This document shows positions 1-7,581 of a stretch of DNA of 42,656 nucleotides, one piece after another. The stretch's first letter is position 1, and every line of letters starts with the position of its first letter. Source of the DNA: CAZCTC01 sp964501335 (GTDB lineage: Bacteria; Chloroflexota; Anaerolineae; B4-G1; SLSP01); NCBI GenBank assembly GCA_964501335.1, contig CAZCTC010000066.1:1-42656 (forward strand), given 5' to 3'. The position numbers and the translations under genes are program-made. The notes below the pieces were generated by a model. The model worked only from the letters and a program-made list of their open reading frames with translations. It ran no database searches and was not told the DNA's origin.

Positions 1-10
1 TTTTTTGTTT

Positions 11-46
11 ATGTTTTGGTGCGCCTCAGAAGGCGCACCAAAACAT
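11..46. repeat. Class A hairpin, ggtgcgcct core
   Basis: Perfect 16-bp arms (11-26 with 31-46) around a caga loop. The outer arm is atgtttt/aaaacat and the inner core is GC-rich. It is preceded by a T-rich run (ttttttgttt) and followed by ggccttttttc, the same flanks seen at 7265, 18378, 25075, 28850 and 32116, so it is probably the central part of a composite element cut by the window edge. Confidence 0.85.
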
Positions 47-87
47 GGCCTTTTTTCAGAATTGCGCTGGCGACGCCCTCTTACTCC

Positions 88-113
88 CCCTCTCCCGCGC
101 GCGGGAGAGGGGG
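88..113. repeat. CT/GA perfect palindrome (class D)
   Basis: Thirteen-base arms with no loop: ccctctcccgcgc followed by its exact complement. It is followed by a G-rich tail (gctggggggtgaggg). The same CCCTCTCCC...GGGAGAGGG theme recurs at 8471-8504, 18519-18609 and 27991-28034. Confidence 0.75.
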
Positions 114-376
114 CTGGGGGGTGAGGGCCTGCGCACGAAAACATGGCCCTTTCCCAGAGCCGTCCCGGCGACACAATCTTCCCCCTCCTTCCCCCATAGA
201 GCAACCATCGTTCGGAAACCAGATCCCCGTTCCCGCATGTTCGTTGGGGTGCTTCGCGAGGAGGGGGCCAGGGGGAGGATGAGGGCCAACAGAACTCCCA
301 ACGGCGACACGCTCTGAGCCCCTCCATCGCCTCGCCCAATCATCAGGTTTTACGTCTCACGTTTCCCCCAACCCAA

Positions 377-418
377 AAGGGGGTTTTGCAGGCAGCTCTC
401 TGCCCGCAAAACCCCCTT
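377..418 (-). terminator. Terminator-like hairpin after the catabolic operon
   Basis: Thirteen-base outer arms (377-389 with 406-418) and a four-base inner arm after one mismatch, around a six-base loop. On the minus strand it lies 29 bases beyond the stop codon of the molybdopterin-subunit gene, and the 3' arm ends in a short T run (CCCCCTTTTGGG). It is a plausible end for the 13-kb minus-strand gene set. The U tract is short, so it may be an inefficient terminator. Confidence 0.55.
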
Positions 419-446
419 CTCAAAAGAGCAATTTGCGGTCTACTTG

Positions 447-2780
447 CTACTTCTCCTGCAACGCCATAAAGATCTTCTCCGCCGAGAGCGGCAGATTCGT
501 GATCCGCACGCCCAGCGCCCGGTACAGCGCATTCGCCATCGCCGGCGCCGTCTGGACCATCACATGCTCGCCCACCCCTCGCGCGCCGAAGGGACCGTCT
601 TCCAGCGCCGTCTCCACAATATCCCCATGGATCTCCTGCGGAATATCCACCGCCGTCATAATCTTGTAATCGACCAGACTGCCGTTCCGCAACCGGCCGC
701 GACTGTCGAAGAACATCCCCTCGAAAGCCGCGCTCATCCCATGCACCGCCCCGCCTTCGATCTGCGTCAACACCAGATCCGGATTGATCGCCTTGCCCAC
801 ATCGTACGCGCTGGCAATCTTCAACACCTCTACCTCGCCGGTCTCCGGATCGACCTCCAGATCGACCGCCTGGGCGCCCACGGTATAATGCACCACCGCT
901 CGCGTCCCCTGCCCGGTCTCCGCATCCAGCCCGCTCACATAGGTCGGCATAAACTTGCCCGAGCCCACGATCGGGCCGCCCTGCCAGCCCTCGAAATTAT
1001 CGTTCGGCAGACCGTAGATCACCATCTTCTTCAACGGCTGCTCCCGCTCCGAACGGTAAGAAATCACCACCCCGTTCTTGATGTCCAGATCTTCCGGCGA
1101 TTCGTTCCAGTATTTGGCCACGATCTCCAGGATCTGCCCGCGGGCATGCTCCGCCGCCGCCTTGACCGCATTGCCCATCGACCAGGTCAGCCGGCTCGCC
1201 ACCGTCTGCCACTCATACGGGCTGTACTTGGTATCCACCGGATTCGCCGAAACGCGCACCCATTCATAGGGCACCCCCAGCACCTGCGCCGCAATCTGCG
1301 CCGAGATCGTAAACGCCCCCTGGCCGATCTCCTGCCCCGAGACATAGACATTCACGGTGGCATCTTCGTTGAAGCGCACGATCGCCGAGCTGCCCGGATT
1401 CGGGGGCATCGCCGGCGCCTTCCACATGATCGCCAGCCCCTTGCCCCGCTTGCGCCCCGGCACCGTCGGCGGATCGTCGTGCCCCCACCCGATCGCCTTG
1501 GCCGCTTTGTCGATGCACTGCACCAGATCGATCGACGGCATCTCCATCCCGGTCAGGATATGATCGCCCGTCTGCACACAGTTCACCCGCCGGAACTCCA
1601 CGGCATCCATCCCCATCTTCTCGGCCAACCGATCCATCATCTGCTCCAGCCCCCAGTGAATCTCGGGCATGCCGAAGCCACGCATGGCGCTGCCGATGGG
1701 CTGATTGGTATAAACGCAGTAGGAATCGCCCTTCACATTAGGTACATCGTAAGGCCCGGTACAGGAATAGCCTGCCGCCCGGGAAATATTCACACCGTAA
1801 TCGTTGTAAGCGCCGCCGCCGAAGTAATAGGCCACTTCCATCCCCAGCAGCCGCCCATCGGCATCACAGCCGATTTTATAGCGCCCCAACAGGCTCTGCC
1901 GCACATTCGTCCCACAGAATTCCTCTTCGCGCGACATCCGCACCTTCACAGGATGTCCCATGACAGCCTGCGACATCAGGACCACATTGGCTTCCATCGA
2001 AATCCCGGCCTTGCCGCCGAAGCCGCCGCCGACGTAAGGCGAAATGACCCGCAGATTGCCGTGCGGGATATTCAAAGCCTGCGCCACCAGATCGCGCTGG
2101 GCAAACGGCGACTGCGAAGCCGACCAGAGCGTCACCTGCCCCGACGGCTCCCACTTCGCCACCGCCACATGGGTCTCGATCGGCACATGCTGGATCTGCG
2201 GCAGCTTGAACTCACCTTCGACGACCGCTTTACACTGCGGCCACGCCGCCTCGACATCGCCCTTGCGCAGCTTGAAATGCTCGGAGATGTTGGTCCCCGG
2301 CTCCGGGAAGATGAAATTGACGACCTCATATTTCCCCAGATCGGGATGCAGCAGCGGCGCGCCCGGCTGAGCCCCTTCCCAGGGATCGAAGATCGCCGGC
2401 AGCTCCTCATAGACCACCTCGACCAGCCCCGCGGCCTTCTCGGCGATCTCTTCACTCACCGCCACCACCCCGGCCACCGCCTCGCCCACAAAGCGCACCC
2501 GATCGTGAGCGTAGATATAGCGGTCTTTCAGATACAATCCCAGCATCATGGGATTTTCCTGCCCGGTCACCACCGCCTTCACCCCCGGCAAGGCCAGCGC
2601 CTTGCTGGTATCGATCGATTTGATCAACGCATGCGCATAGGGACTGCGCACGATCTTTCCATAATAAAGCCCCGGCCCGAACGCCATATCATCGACATAG
2701 GCCGCCGCCCCGGTGACTTTCTCGTAAGCATCTACCCGCGGCACACTCTTGCCGACCGGATCACTGGTATATTGCGCCAT
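447..2780 (-). CDS. Xanthine-dehydrogenase-type molybdopterin subunit (large subunit)
   Basis: This 777-residue protein is the catalytic molybdenum-cofactor subunit of a three-gene hydroxylase of the xanthine dehydrogenase/CO dehydrogenase family. It would hydroxylate a carbon next to a ring nitrogen, passing electrons to the 2Fe-2S and FAD subunits encoded just upstream. Family marks include SREEEF followed by a GRYK stretch (about 282-300), PYVGGGFGGK (about 248), GSAMRGFGMPE (about 365, holding the Arg conserved in purine hydroxylases) and a C-terminal GARGVGE (about 735) with the expected catalytic Glu. Length is normal for a split large subunit. The start has a GAGGAA ribosome-binding site 8 bases upstream and lies 29 bases after the 2Fe-2S gene. 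Its stop codon lies inside a heptamer microsatellite (436-449). Neighbouring permease and ureide genes favour a purine or related N-heterocycle, but nicotinate-type or other substrates cannot be excluded. Confidence 0.93.
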   Translation of the reverse strand: MAQYTSDPVGKSVPRVDAYEKVTGAAAYVDDMAFGPGLYYGKIVRSPYAHALIKSIDTSKALALPGVKAVVTGQENPMMLGLYLKDRYIYAHDRVRFVGEAVAGVVAVSEEIAEKAAGLVEVVYEELPAIFDPWEGAQPGAPLLHPDLGKYEVVNFIFPEPGTNISEHFKLRKGDVEAAWPQCKAVVEGEFKLPQIQHVPIETHVAVAKWEPSGQVTLWSASQSPFAQRDLVAQALNIPHGNLRVISPYVGGGFGGKAGISMEANVVLMSQAVMGHPVKVRMSREEEFCGTNVRQSLLGRYKIGCDADGRLLGMEVAYYFGGGAYNDYGVNISRAAGYSCTGPYDVPNVKGDSYCVYTNQPIGSAMRGFGMPEIHWGLEQMMDRLAEKMGMDAVEFRRVNCVQTGDHILTGMEMPSIDLVQCIDKAAKAIGWGHDDPPTVPGRKRGKGLAIMWKAPAMPPNPGSSAIVRFNEDATVNVYVSGQEIGQGAFTISAQIAAQVLGVPYEWVRVSANPVDTKYSPYEWQTVASRLTWSMGNAVKAAAEHARGQILEIVAKYWNESPEDLDIKNGVVISYRSEREQPLKKMVIYGLPNDNFEGWQGGPIVGSGKFMPTYVSGLDAETGQGTRAVVHYTVGAQAVDLEVDPETGEVEVLKIASAYDVGKAINPDLVLTQIEGGAVHGMSAAFEGMFFDSRGRLRNGSLVDYKIMTAVDIPQEIHGDIVETALEDGPFGARGVGEHVMVQTAPAMANALYRALGVRITNLPLSAEKIFMALQEK

Positions 2781-2809
2781 CTTTTATTCCTCGCTGGATC
2801 TTCTCACGG

Positions 2810-3280
2810 CTAAGCCGGATTGGAGTCGGCTACATCCCGGATTGCCCGGATGATCCGCACATATCCCGTGCAGCGGCACAGATTCCCCACCAACGCTTCG
2901 CGGATTTCCGACTCGTCGGGATGCGGGTTGCGCGCCAGCAGCGCCTTCCCCGACATCAACATCCCGGGCGTGCAGAAACCGCATTGCACCGCACTGTGCG
3001 CGATAAAGGCCTTCTGCAGCGGATGCAGTTCGCCCTCCTTGACCATGCCCTCGACCGTCTCAATCGCATGGCCGTCGGCCTCGACCGCCAGCACCAGACA
3101 GGAATTCACCGGCTCGCCGTCCAGCAACACCGTACAGGCGCCGCATTCGCCGTTCTCACAGCCGACCTTCGTCCCGGTCAGGCCGACCGTCTCCCGCAGC
3201 ACCTTCGCCAGCGTGTTGTGCGAATGCACTGCCAGGGTATGTTCTTCCCCATTGATCGTCAAACTAATTTCGTGGATCAT
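2810..3280 (-). CDS. Xanthine-dehydrogenase-type 2Fe-2S subunit
   Basis: A 156-residue electron-transfer subunit with two [2Fe-2S] clusters. The N-terminal ferredoxin-like domain carries Cys 41, 46, 49 and 61 (CENGECGAC, then a fourth Cys). The C-terminal helical domain carries Cys 100, 103, 135 and 137 (CGFC and CRC), the usual pattern for this family. The frame extends to 3328, but the Met at 3280 is chosen because GGAGGG lies 7 bases upstream, translation from it opens with the canonical MIHEISLTING, and a longer start would overlap the FAD gene. It lies 13 bases after the FAD-subunit stop, so the two are almost certainly co-translated. Order FAD, 2Fe-2S, Mo is the coxM-coxS-coxL arrangement. 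Confidence 0.94.
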   Translation of the reverse strand: MIHEISLTINGEEHTLAVHSHNTLAKVLRETVGLTGTKVGCENGECGACTVLLDGEPVNSCLVLAVEADGHAIETVEGMVKEGELHPLQKAFIAHSAVQCGFCTPGMLMSGKALLARNPHPDESEIREALVGNLCRCTGYVRIIRAIRDVADSNPA

Positions 3281-3293
3281 GCCGTCCCTCCGC

Positions 3294-4154
3294 TCAGGCC
3301 GCCGCCATGCGGGCCACCGTATCCTCAATGGCGCGCCGCGTAATATTGATCACCATCGCCCGCCGGTAAGCCGCGCTGGCGCGAATATCGTCGATCGGTT
3401 TGCAGCAATCAAAAGCCCCCTGGGCTGCCGCCGCAATCGCCGCCGCATCATAGCCGGCCGTGAGCGCCGCTTCGGCACGCTCCGCCCGGATCGGCGTCGG
3501 AGCGACTGCGCCCAACGCCACCTTCCACGAATAACCGCCCTTTATAGGATAAGCCACGGCGGCCACCCCGACGATCGCCAGATCGCCGCGCTTGCGTCGG
3601 CTCAGCTTCAGATAAGTTCCCACAGTCCCTTCCGGCACCGGGGGCAGCAGCACTCCCGTCACCAGCTCACCCCGTTCCAGCACGGTCTTCCGTGGCCCCT
3701 TGAAGAAGGAAACCGCCGGCACATACCGCGAGGCCGTCGGCCCGCAGATCACCACCTGAGCATCCAGCGCCAGCAAAGCCGGCGGCGTATCCGCACCCGG
3801 CGAAGCCGTGCAGAGATTTCCGCCCAGCGTGGCCCGATTGCGCACCTGCTCATTGCCCATCACCGCCGCGCTCTCGGCCAGCACACTCCAGCCGCCCTTC
3901 AACAGCGGAGAGCGGAACAGTTCATTCATCCGCACCGCCGCCCCGATCAGCAACCCTTCGGGCGTCTCGCGGATCTCCCGCATCCCCGGCAGCTCTTTCA
4001 CATCCACCACCGCATCGGCCTTCCACAGCCCGTCGCGGCAGGCCGGGATAAAATCCGTCGCCCCGGCCAATGGATAAACCACCTTGTCCGGCAAGGTTAG
4101 ATACCGGAACGCTTCCTCAAACGTCGTTGGCTTATAATAATCGAAAGGTTGCAT
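3294..4154 (-). CDS. Xanthine-dehydrogenase-type FAD-binding subunit
   Basis: A 286-residue FAD subunit of the molybdenum hydroxylase, passing electrons from the iron-sulfur clusters to the final acceptor. It opens with the family's MQPFDYYKPTTFEEA and has the two FAD pyrophosphate-binding segments, PLAGATDFIPAC (about 28-39) and ATLGGNLCTASPGADTPP (about 107-124). The C-terminal CO-dehydrogenase flavoprotein-like domain is present. Length is normal. An AGGAGA site precedes the start by about 11 bases. It is the first of the three hydroxylase genes and is separated from the upstream permease by a class A hairpin (4191-4226). No cofactor-insertion gene of the XdhC type is seen in the window. 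Confidence 0.93.
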   Translation of the reverse strand: MQPFDYYKPTTFEEAFRYLTLPDKVVYPLAGATDFIPACRDGLWKADAVVDVKELPGMREIRETPEGLLIGAAVRMNELFRSPLLKGGWSVLAESAAVMGNEQVRNRATLGGNLCTASPGADTPPALLALDAQVVICGPTASRYVPAVSFFKGPRKTVLERGELVTGVLLPPVPEGTVGTYLKLSRRKRGDLAIVGVAAVAYPIKGGYSWKVALGAVAPTPIRAERAEAALTAGYDAAAIAAAAQGAFDCCKPIDDIRASAAYRRAMVINITRRAIEDTVARMAAA

Positions 4155-4190
4155 CCTCTAGATCTCCTGAAATATAGACCGTTTTTGATT

Positions 4191-4226
4191 CATTTTTCGC
4201 GCGCCCTCCAGGGCGCGCGAAAAATG
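4191..4226. repeat. Class A solo hairpin between permease and hydroxylase genes
   Basis: Arms of 17 bases (catttttcgcgcgccct and its complement) around a cc loop. T-rich outer arm on the left, A-rich on the right. It fills most of the gap between the permease stop (4239) and the FAD-subunit start (4154). Confidence 0.85.
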
Positions 4227-4238
4227 GCACTGAATGAT

Positions 4239-5660
4239 TTAATCCAACCCGGTCCGTTGGACCACGCCGAACTTCTCCGGCGGCAACAACACAAAGACCA
4301 GATTCAACAAAATCCCCACGAGCGCCGCAAAGACGATCGCCGGAATCCCCTGCGGGAAAAGCGTCGGGATAATGAAGGGGAACGTTCCATTCGGCAGTCC
4401 CATATTCCCCCCGATCCCCAGAACCAGGATAATGGCGCCGACCGCCAGATTTCGCGGATCGAAGAGGTTGACCTTCTCACTCTGGATCAAGGCCACACCC
4501 TGCTTCCCGATCACCCCGAAAAGATAGATCGCCAACCCGCCGGTGACGGCCGTAGGAATCGTGCCGACCAAAGCGGACAACTTACCGATAAAGCCCAGCA
4601 CCACCGCAATAATGCCGGCCGTCCCCAGCACCCACACCGAGTAGTTCCGGGTGATCGCCATCAACGAGTTATTCTCGCCGTAATTGGTTCCGGCGCAGCC
4701 GCCCAACAACCCCTGGATAAAATCGTCGCAGCCGTCGGCAATCAGGTTCAGACCGATCAAATCCTTGATCGATTTGGGTTCCCGTTTCATATCCTTGGCC
4801 AGTTGATCGATATAAAGGCTCATCTGATAGAGATGGGCCGTCGATTCAGGAATCGTGGCAATCGCGATCAATCCCACCGACAACATAATCGAGAACGCAT
4901 CCGGATGGAAGAAATTAGGGACCGTCCATCGCGGCACCTGCACCCATTGCGCATCGGCCACAGCGGTAAAGCCCACCAGAGGGGTCTCCCCGGAAAGATG
5001 CGCCGCATCGAAAATCAACGCGGTGGCATAACCGGCCAGCGCCCCCAACAAAATGGGCAACATCCCTAACAAGCCCTTACCCTGCAAATAAACTGAAAAA
5101 ACCACCGTGAAGAAGAGCGTGATAAAGGCCACGGCCCAGTTGGCGCCGGCCATATTCAAGGCCGCACCGGCCAGCGAAATCCCGATGACGATGGCCACGC
5201 TGCCGGTGATGATCGGAGGCAACACCTTATCCAGTGACTTCTTTCCCACCCAGGTGATCAAAAAACCGGCCAGAACTTCAATCAACGCCGTCCCGATAAT
5301 TCCTACCTGAGCCAGAGCAACCCCGTTGCCGCAATACTTCACAGCAGGGTCATTAAAACAGGCATTATCGTAAGTGTTCATAATGATACTTACGACCGCA
5401 ATATAACTGAAACTGGAACCATAATAAAGTGGAATACGCCCCTTTGAAACCAACAACGCAATGATCGTCCCAATCCCCGAAGCCAGCAGCGTCATTCCGA
5501 TATCGAACTTGGTCAGGATAGCCACCAACACCGTGGCCGGGAACATCGTCAGCACCTGCTGGAATCCCAGGCTGAGCATGGCCGCGAACGGCGGCATATC
5601 GTCCGGCAAATACCCCAACACCTTCGTCCCGACAGTCGGTTTAGGGAAATTCAACCCCAT
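4239..5660 (-). CDS. NCS2-family nucleobase permease
   Basis: A 473-residue inner-membrane protein of the nucleobase:cation symporter-2 (uracil/xanthine permease) family, likely importing a purine or a related heterocycle with protons. It has the N-terminal PPFAAMLSLGFQQVL segment, about 12-14 hydrophobic helices, YGSSFSYIAV, the NYGENNSLMAITRN segment (about 320) where the family has its conserved substrate-site acidic residue, and PTAVTGGLAIYLFG (about 370). Length is normal (430-480). The start has AAGGAGG 8 bases upstream. It sits between the CoA-transferase and the FAD subunit on the same strand, the usual place for the uptake step of a purine-catabolic cluster. Which nucleobase it carries cannot be read from the sequence. 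Confidence 0.9.
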   Translation of the reverse strand: MGLNFPKPTVGTKVLGYLPDDMPPFAAMLSLGFQQVLTMFPATVLVAILTKFDIGMTLLASGIGTIIALLVSKGRIPLYYGSSFSYIAVVSIIMNTYDNACFNDPAVKYCGNGVALAQVGIIGTALIEVLAGFLITWVGKKSLDKVLPPIITGSVAIVIGISLAGAALNMAGANWAVAFITLFFTVVFSVYLQGKGLLGMLPILLGALAGYATALIFDAAHLSGETPLVGFTAVADAQWVQVPRWTVPNFFHPDAFSIMLSVGLIAIATIPESTAHLYQMSLYIDQLAKDMKREPKSIKDLIGLNLIADGCDDFIQGLLGGCAGTNYGENNSLMAITRNYSVWVLGTAGIIAVVLGFIGKLSALVGTIPTAVTGGLAIYLFGVIGKQGVALIQSEKVNLFDPRNLAVGAIILVLGIGGNMGLPNGTFPFIIPTLFPQGIPAIVFAALVGILLNLVFVLLPPEKFGVVQRTGLD

Positions 5661-5754
5661 CTCCAGCCTCCTTAAAAAGCTCCATGAAAGGGATAATGGT
5701 CTATTTTCGCGCTTTCAAGGAATTTAAAATTTAATTCGGCAACAACAAAATAAC

Positions 5755-5810
5755 TGCCCATGACGGGCGCCCACGTAGGGGCGCCCCTACGTGGGCGCCC
5801 GTCATGGGCA
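5755..5810. repeat. 56-bp perfect palindrome (GTAGGGG class)
   Basis: Two 28-base arms with no spacer (tgcccatgacgggcgcccac... and its exact complement). It contains the GTAGGGGCG/CGCCCCTAC module shared with 17968-18119 and 23114-23181. It lies in the gap between the CoA-transferase stop and the permease start and would form a very strong hairpin in RNA or a cruciform in DNA. Confidence 0.9.
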
Positions 5811-5869
5811 CAATCTGCTGCCGATCTAATCTTTTAAACCCCTCTCAAAAAGCAAAAATAGCAAAAACA

Positions 5870-7087
5870 TCAGACCGCGCCCTCCTTCTGCAACTTCTTC
5901 ACATCCTCCGCCGAATACCCCAATAGATCGATAAGCACCTCCTCAGTGTGTTGTCCTAGCAACGGAGGCGCCAACCGCACCTCCGCAGGGGTTAAAGAAA
6001 ACTTGTACGGGAAGCCGGCCACCTTGACCTCGCCCGCCGTCGGATGCGGCACGGTCAGAATCATCTCCCGCGCCTCCGCCTGCGGATGATTGAAAACCTC
6101 CGGCACCGTATTGATCGGTCCGCAGGGCAATCCCGCCGCCTGCAACAACTCGATCCACTCCCCGGCCTCCTTCACCTCAAAGGCCGCATTGAGGATCTCC
6201 CGCAGCTCCGCCCGATTGGCCACCCGCTTCCCATTGTCGGCAAACCGCGGATCGTCTTTCAGCTCCGGCCGGCCCACCGCATCGCAGACAATCCCCCACT
6301 GCTTCTGATTGGCCGCCGCCACAATAAACCAGCGGTCGCGCGCCTTGAAAGCCTCGTAGGGCGTGATGCTGGGATGGGTATTGCCGTAACGCCGGGGCGC
6401 CTCGCCGGTCAACAGATAGCTGGAGCCCATATTGGTCAACAGCGCCGTGATGGTATCCAGCAGGGAAGTATCCACCCACTGCCCCTCGCCGGTGCGATCC
6501 CGCACCCGCAATGCCGCCATGATCGCCGTCGCCGCAAACATCCCCGTGGTGATGTCGATGATCGGAATGCCGCCTACCCGGTAAGGCTCGCCGTTCTCCG
6601 GCCCCGTCATACTCATCAACCCGCCCTCGGCCTGCAACACGAAATCATAGCCCGGCCGCTCCGCATAGGGCCCCGTCCGTCCATAACCGCTCACCGAACA
6701 ATAGACCAACCGCGGATTGAGCGCATGCAACTGCTCATAGCCCAGTCCCATCCGGTCCAGCGTCCCTGTGACGTAATTCTCCACGAAGACATCCGCCTCA
6801 GCCGCCAACCGTTGCACAATCGCCGCGCCTTCGGGATGCTTCAAATTGACGGTGATACTGCGCTTGTTGCGATTCGCGGAAATATAATAGGTCGACTCCC
6901 CGGGATAGAGCCCCCCTTCCGCCTCGCCCACAAAGGGTGGCCCCCAACCACGGCTGTCGTCGCCCCGGCCCGGCTGCTCCACTTTGATCACATCGGCACC
7001 CAGATCGCCCAGCATCATCGTACAATAGGGCCCGGCCATCGCCCGCGTCATATCGATCACGCGGATTCCTTCCAACGGTTGCGTCAT
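5870..7087 (-). CDS. Class III (CaiB/BaiF, formyl-CoA transferase type) CoA-transferase
   Basis: A 405-residue enzyme that moves CoA between carboxylic acids through an aspartyl-CoA anhydride. It begins with the family signature PLEGIRVIDMTRAMAGPYC, followed by LGDLGADVIKVEQP (about 27-39), NRNKRSITVNLK (about 72-83) and ENYVTGTLDRMGLGY. The likely catalytic Asp is D178 in GGIPIIDITTG. Length is typical (380-430). The start has GGAGGGATGA just upstream. The family includes formyl-CoA:oxalate and acetyl-CoA:oxalate CoA-transferases, which makes oxalate a reasonable candidate substrate next to an oxamate-forming enzyme. It also includes succinyl-CoA:mesaconate/benzylsuccinate-type enzymes, and the acid used here is not determined. 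No oxalyl-CoA decarboxylase is in the window. Confidence 0.9.
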   Translation of the reverse strand: MTQPLEGIRVIDMTRAMAGPYCTMMLGDLGADVIKVEQPGRGDDSRGWGPPFVGEAEGGLYPGESTYYISANRNKRSITVNLKHPEGAAIVQRLAAEADVFVENYVTGTLDRMGLGYEQLHALNPRLVYCSVSGYGRTGPYAERPGYDFVLQAEGGLMSMTGPENGEPYRVGGIPIIDITTGMFAATAIMAALRVRDRTGEGQWVDTSLLDTITALLTNMGSSYLLTGEAPRRYGNTHPSITPYEAFKARDRWFIVAAANQKQWGIVCDAVGRPELKDDPRFADNGKRVANRAELREILNAAFEVKEAGEWIELLQAAGLPCGPINTVPEVFNHPQAEAREMILTVPHPTAGEVKVAGFPYKFSLTPAEVRLAPPLLGQHTEEVLIDLLGYSAEDVKKLQKEGAV

Positions 7088-7106
7088 CTCATCCCTCCAT
7101 TGATCT

Positions 7107-7140
7107 GTTTTTCGCGGGCCTCAGAAGGCCCGCGAAAAAC
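7107..7140. repeat. Class A solo hairpin upstream of the CoA-transferase
   Basis: Perfect 15-base arms (gtttttcgcgggcct) around a caga loop, placed 19 bases upstream of the CoA-transferase start. Same core (cgcgggcct) as the hairpin at 7453-7490. Confidence 0.85.
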
Positions 7141-7199
7141 ACTTTTTTAAACCCTCTGTGGCTTCTCTGCGCCTCTGCGTTAAGTCTGGATTCCCCTGG

Positions 7200-7331
7200 C
7201 CCGCAACAGGTGTCTTCCCGGTAAAAAGCGACGCGCTGGATAGGAAGAGATAATTTTTTTGTTTATGTTTTCGCGGGCTTCAGAAAGCCCGCGAAAACAT
7301 GGGCTTTTTTCCCAGACTAACCGCACAGGTT
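7200..7331 (-). repeat. Composite hairpin element, right half of the TIR pair intact
   Basis: Inverse orientation. It runs from cccgcaacaggtg (7200-7212) through a gcgacgcgctggat motif and a T run to a class A hairpin at 7265-7300 (atgttttcgcgggctt, loop caga), then ggg + T run and ccagactaaccgcacaggt (ending about 7330). The outer CGACCTGTGCGG copy expected further left is missing. With the hairpins at 7453-7490 and 7508-7540 it fills the 490-bp gap between the CoA-transferase and amidase genes, in which I see no gene. Confidence 0.75.
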
Positions 7332-7452
7332 GGAAAACATCCTTTGCGGGACGCAAGAATCCGGCTGTTTATCAGGCTCACCCGTCCCGCACATAAAGCC
7401 CTTTTGTTAAGAATCGCCACGCTGTGCGAAGCAGGAAGAGCTAATTTCTTGT

Positions 7453-7490
7453 GTGTTTTTCGCGGGCCTCAGAAGGCCCGCGAAAAACAC
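7453..7490. repeat. Class A hairpin, cgcgggcct core
   Basis: Perfect 17-base arms (gtgtttttcgcgggcct) and a caga loop. Core identical to 7107-7140 although the outer flanks differ. Confidence 0.85.
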
Positions 7491-7507
7491 CTTCTATTTT
7501 TTGTTCA

Positions 7508-7540
7508 TTGTTTGGCGGCTTCAGAAAGCCGCCGAATAAT
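7508..7540. repeat. Class A hairpin, imperfect ggcggctt core
   Basis: The inner arms ggcggctt/aagccgcc around a caga loop are perfect, but the outer AT arms (attgttt versus gaataat) no longer pair fully. It looks like a decayed copy of the 21443, 33431 and 40882 type. Confidence 0.7.
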
Positions 7541-7553
7541 AGGCTTTTCTTTG

Positions 7554-7581
7554 CTGTCTGCTGTCTACTTCCTACTGTCTA
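7554..7581 (-). repeat. Heptamer microsatellite carrying the amidase stop codon
   Basis: Four consecutive heptads on the plus strand: ctgtctg, ctgtcta, cttccta, ctgtcta. The last three bases (7579-7581, CTA) are the complement of the TAG stop codon of the nitrilase-family gene. On the coding strand the tract reads TAGACAG repeats beginning exactly at the stop. The same register is seen at the stops at 447 and 29141. Confidence 0.85.

Larger units (their letters stand above)
1..446. other. Gene-free, repeat-filled left edge
   Basis: I see no credible gene here. The stretch holds a class A hairpin at 11-46, a CT/GA palindrome at 88-113, more C-rich/G-rich text (about 180-290), and a terminator-like hairpin at 377-418 just before the end of the molybdopterin-subunit gene. 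Short open frames on both strands cross these repeats, have no recognisable domain and are read as chance. Confidence 0.7.

Noticed and set aside
11..46. Treating all class A hairpins as intrinsic terminators
   Set aside because: T's lie on the 5' arm and A's on the 3' arm, no U run follows the GC stem directly, and orientation of the flanking T run (ggctttttt) does not match gene direction in several copies (7265, 25075, 32116).
444..2813. A 789-residue open frame on the plus strand antisense to the molybdopterin-subunit gene
   Set aside because: Rich in Arg, His and Pro with no domain. It is a shadow caused by GC-rich codon use of the real gene on the other strand.
5661..5869. Purine-type or xanthine riboswitch upstream of the nucleobase permease
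   Set aside because: The gap is taken up by a perfect palindrome and AT-rich text. I could not see the paired loops of a purine aptamer. A covariance-model search would settle it.
7200..7540. Possible integron attC sites, because the stems vary while structure is kept
   Set aside because: No integrase, no R/L core sites (GTTRRRY), no cassette-like orientation of genes, and the same elements occur between housekeeping genes. The similarity is only in principle.
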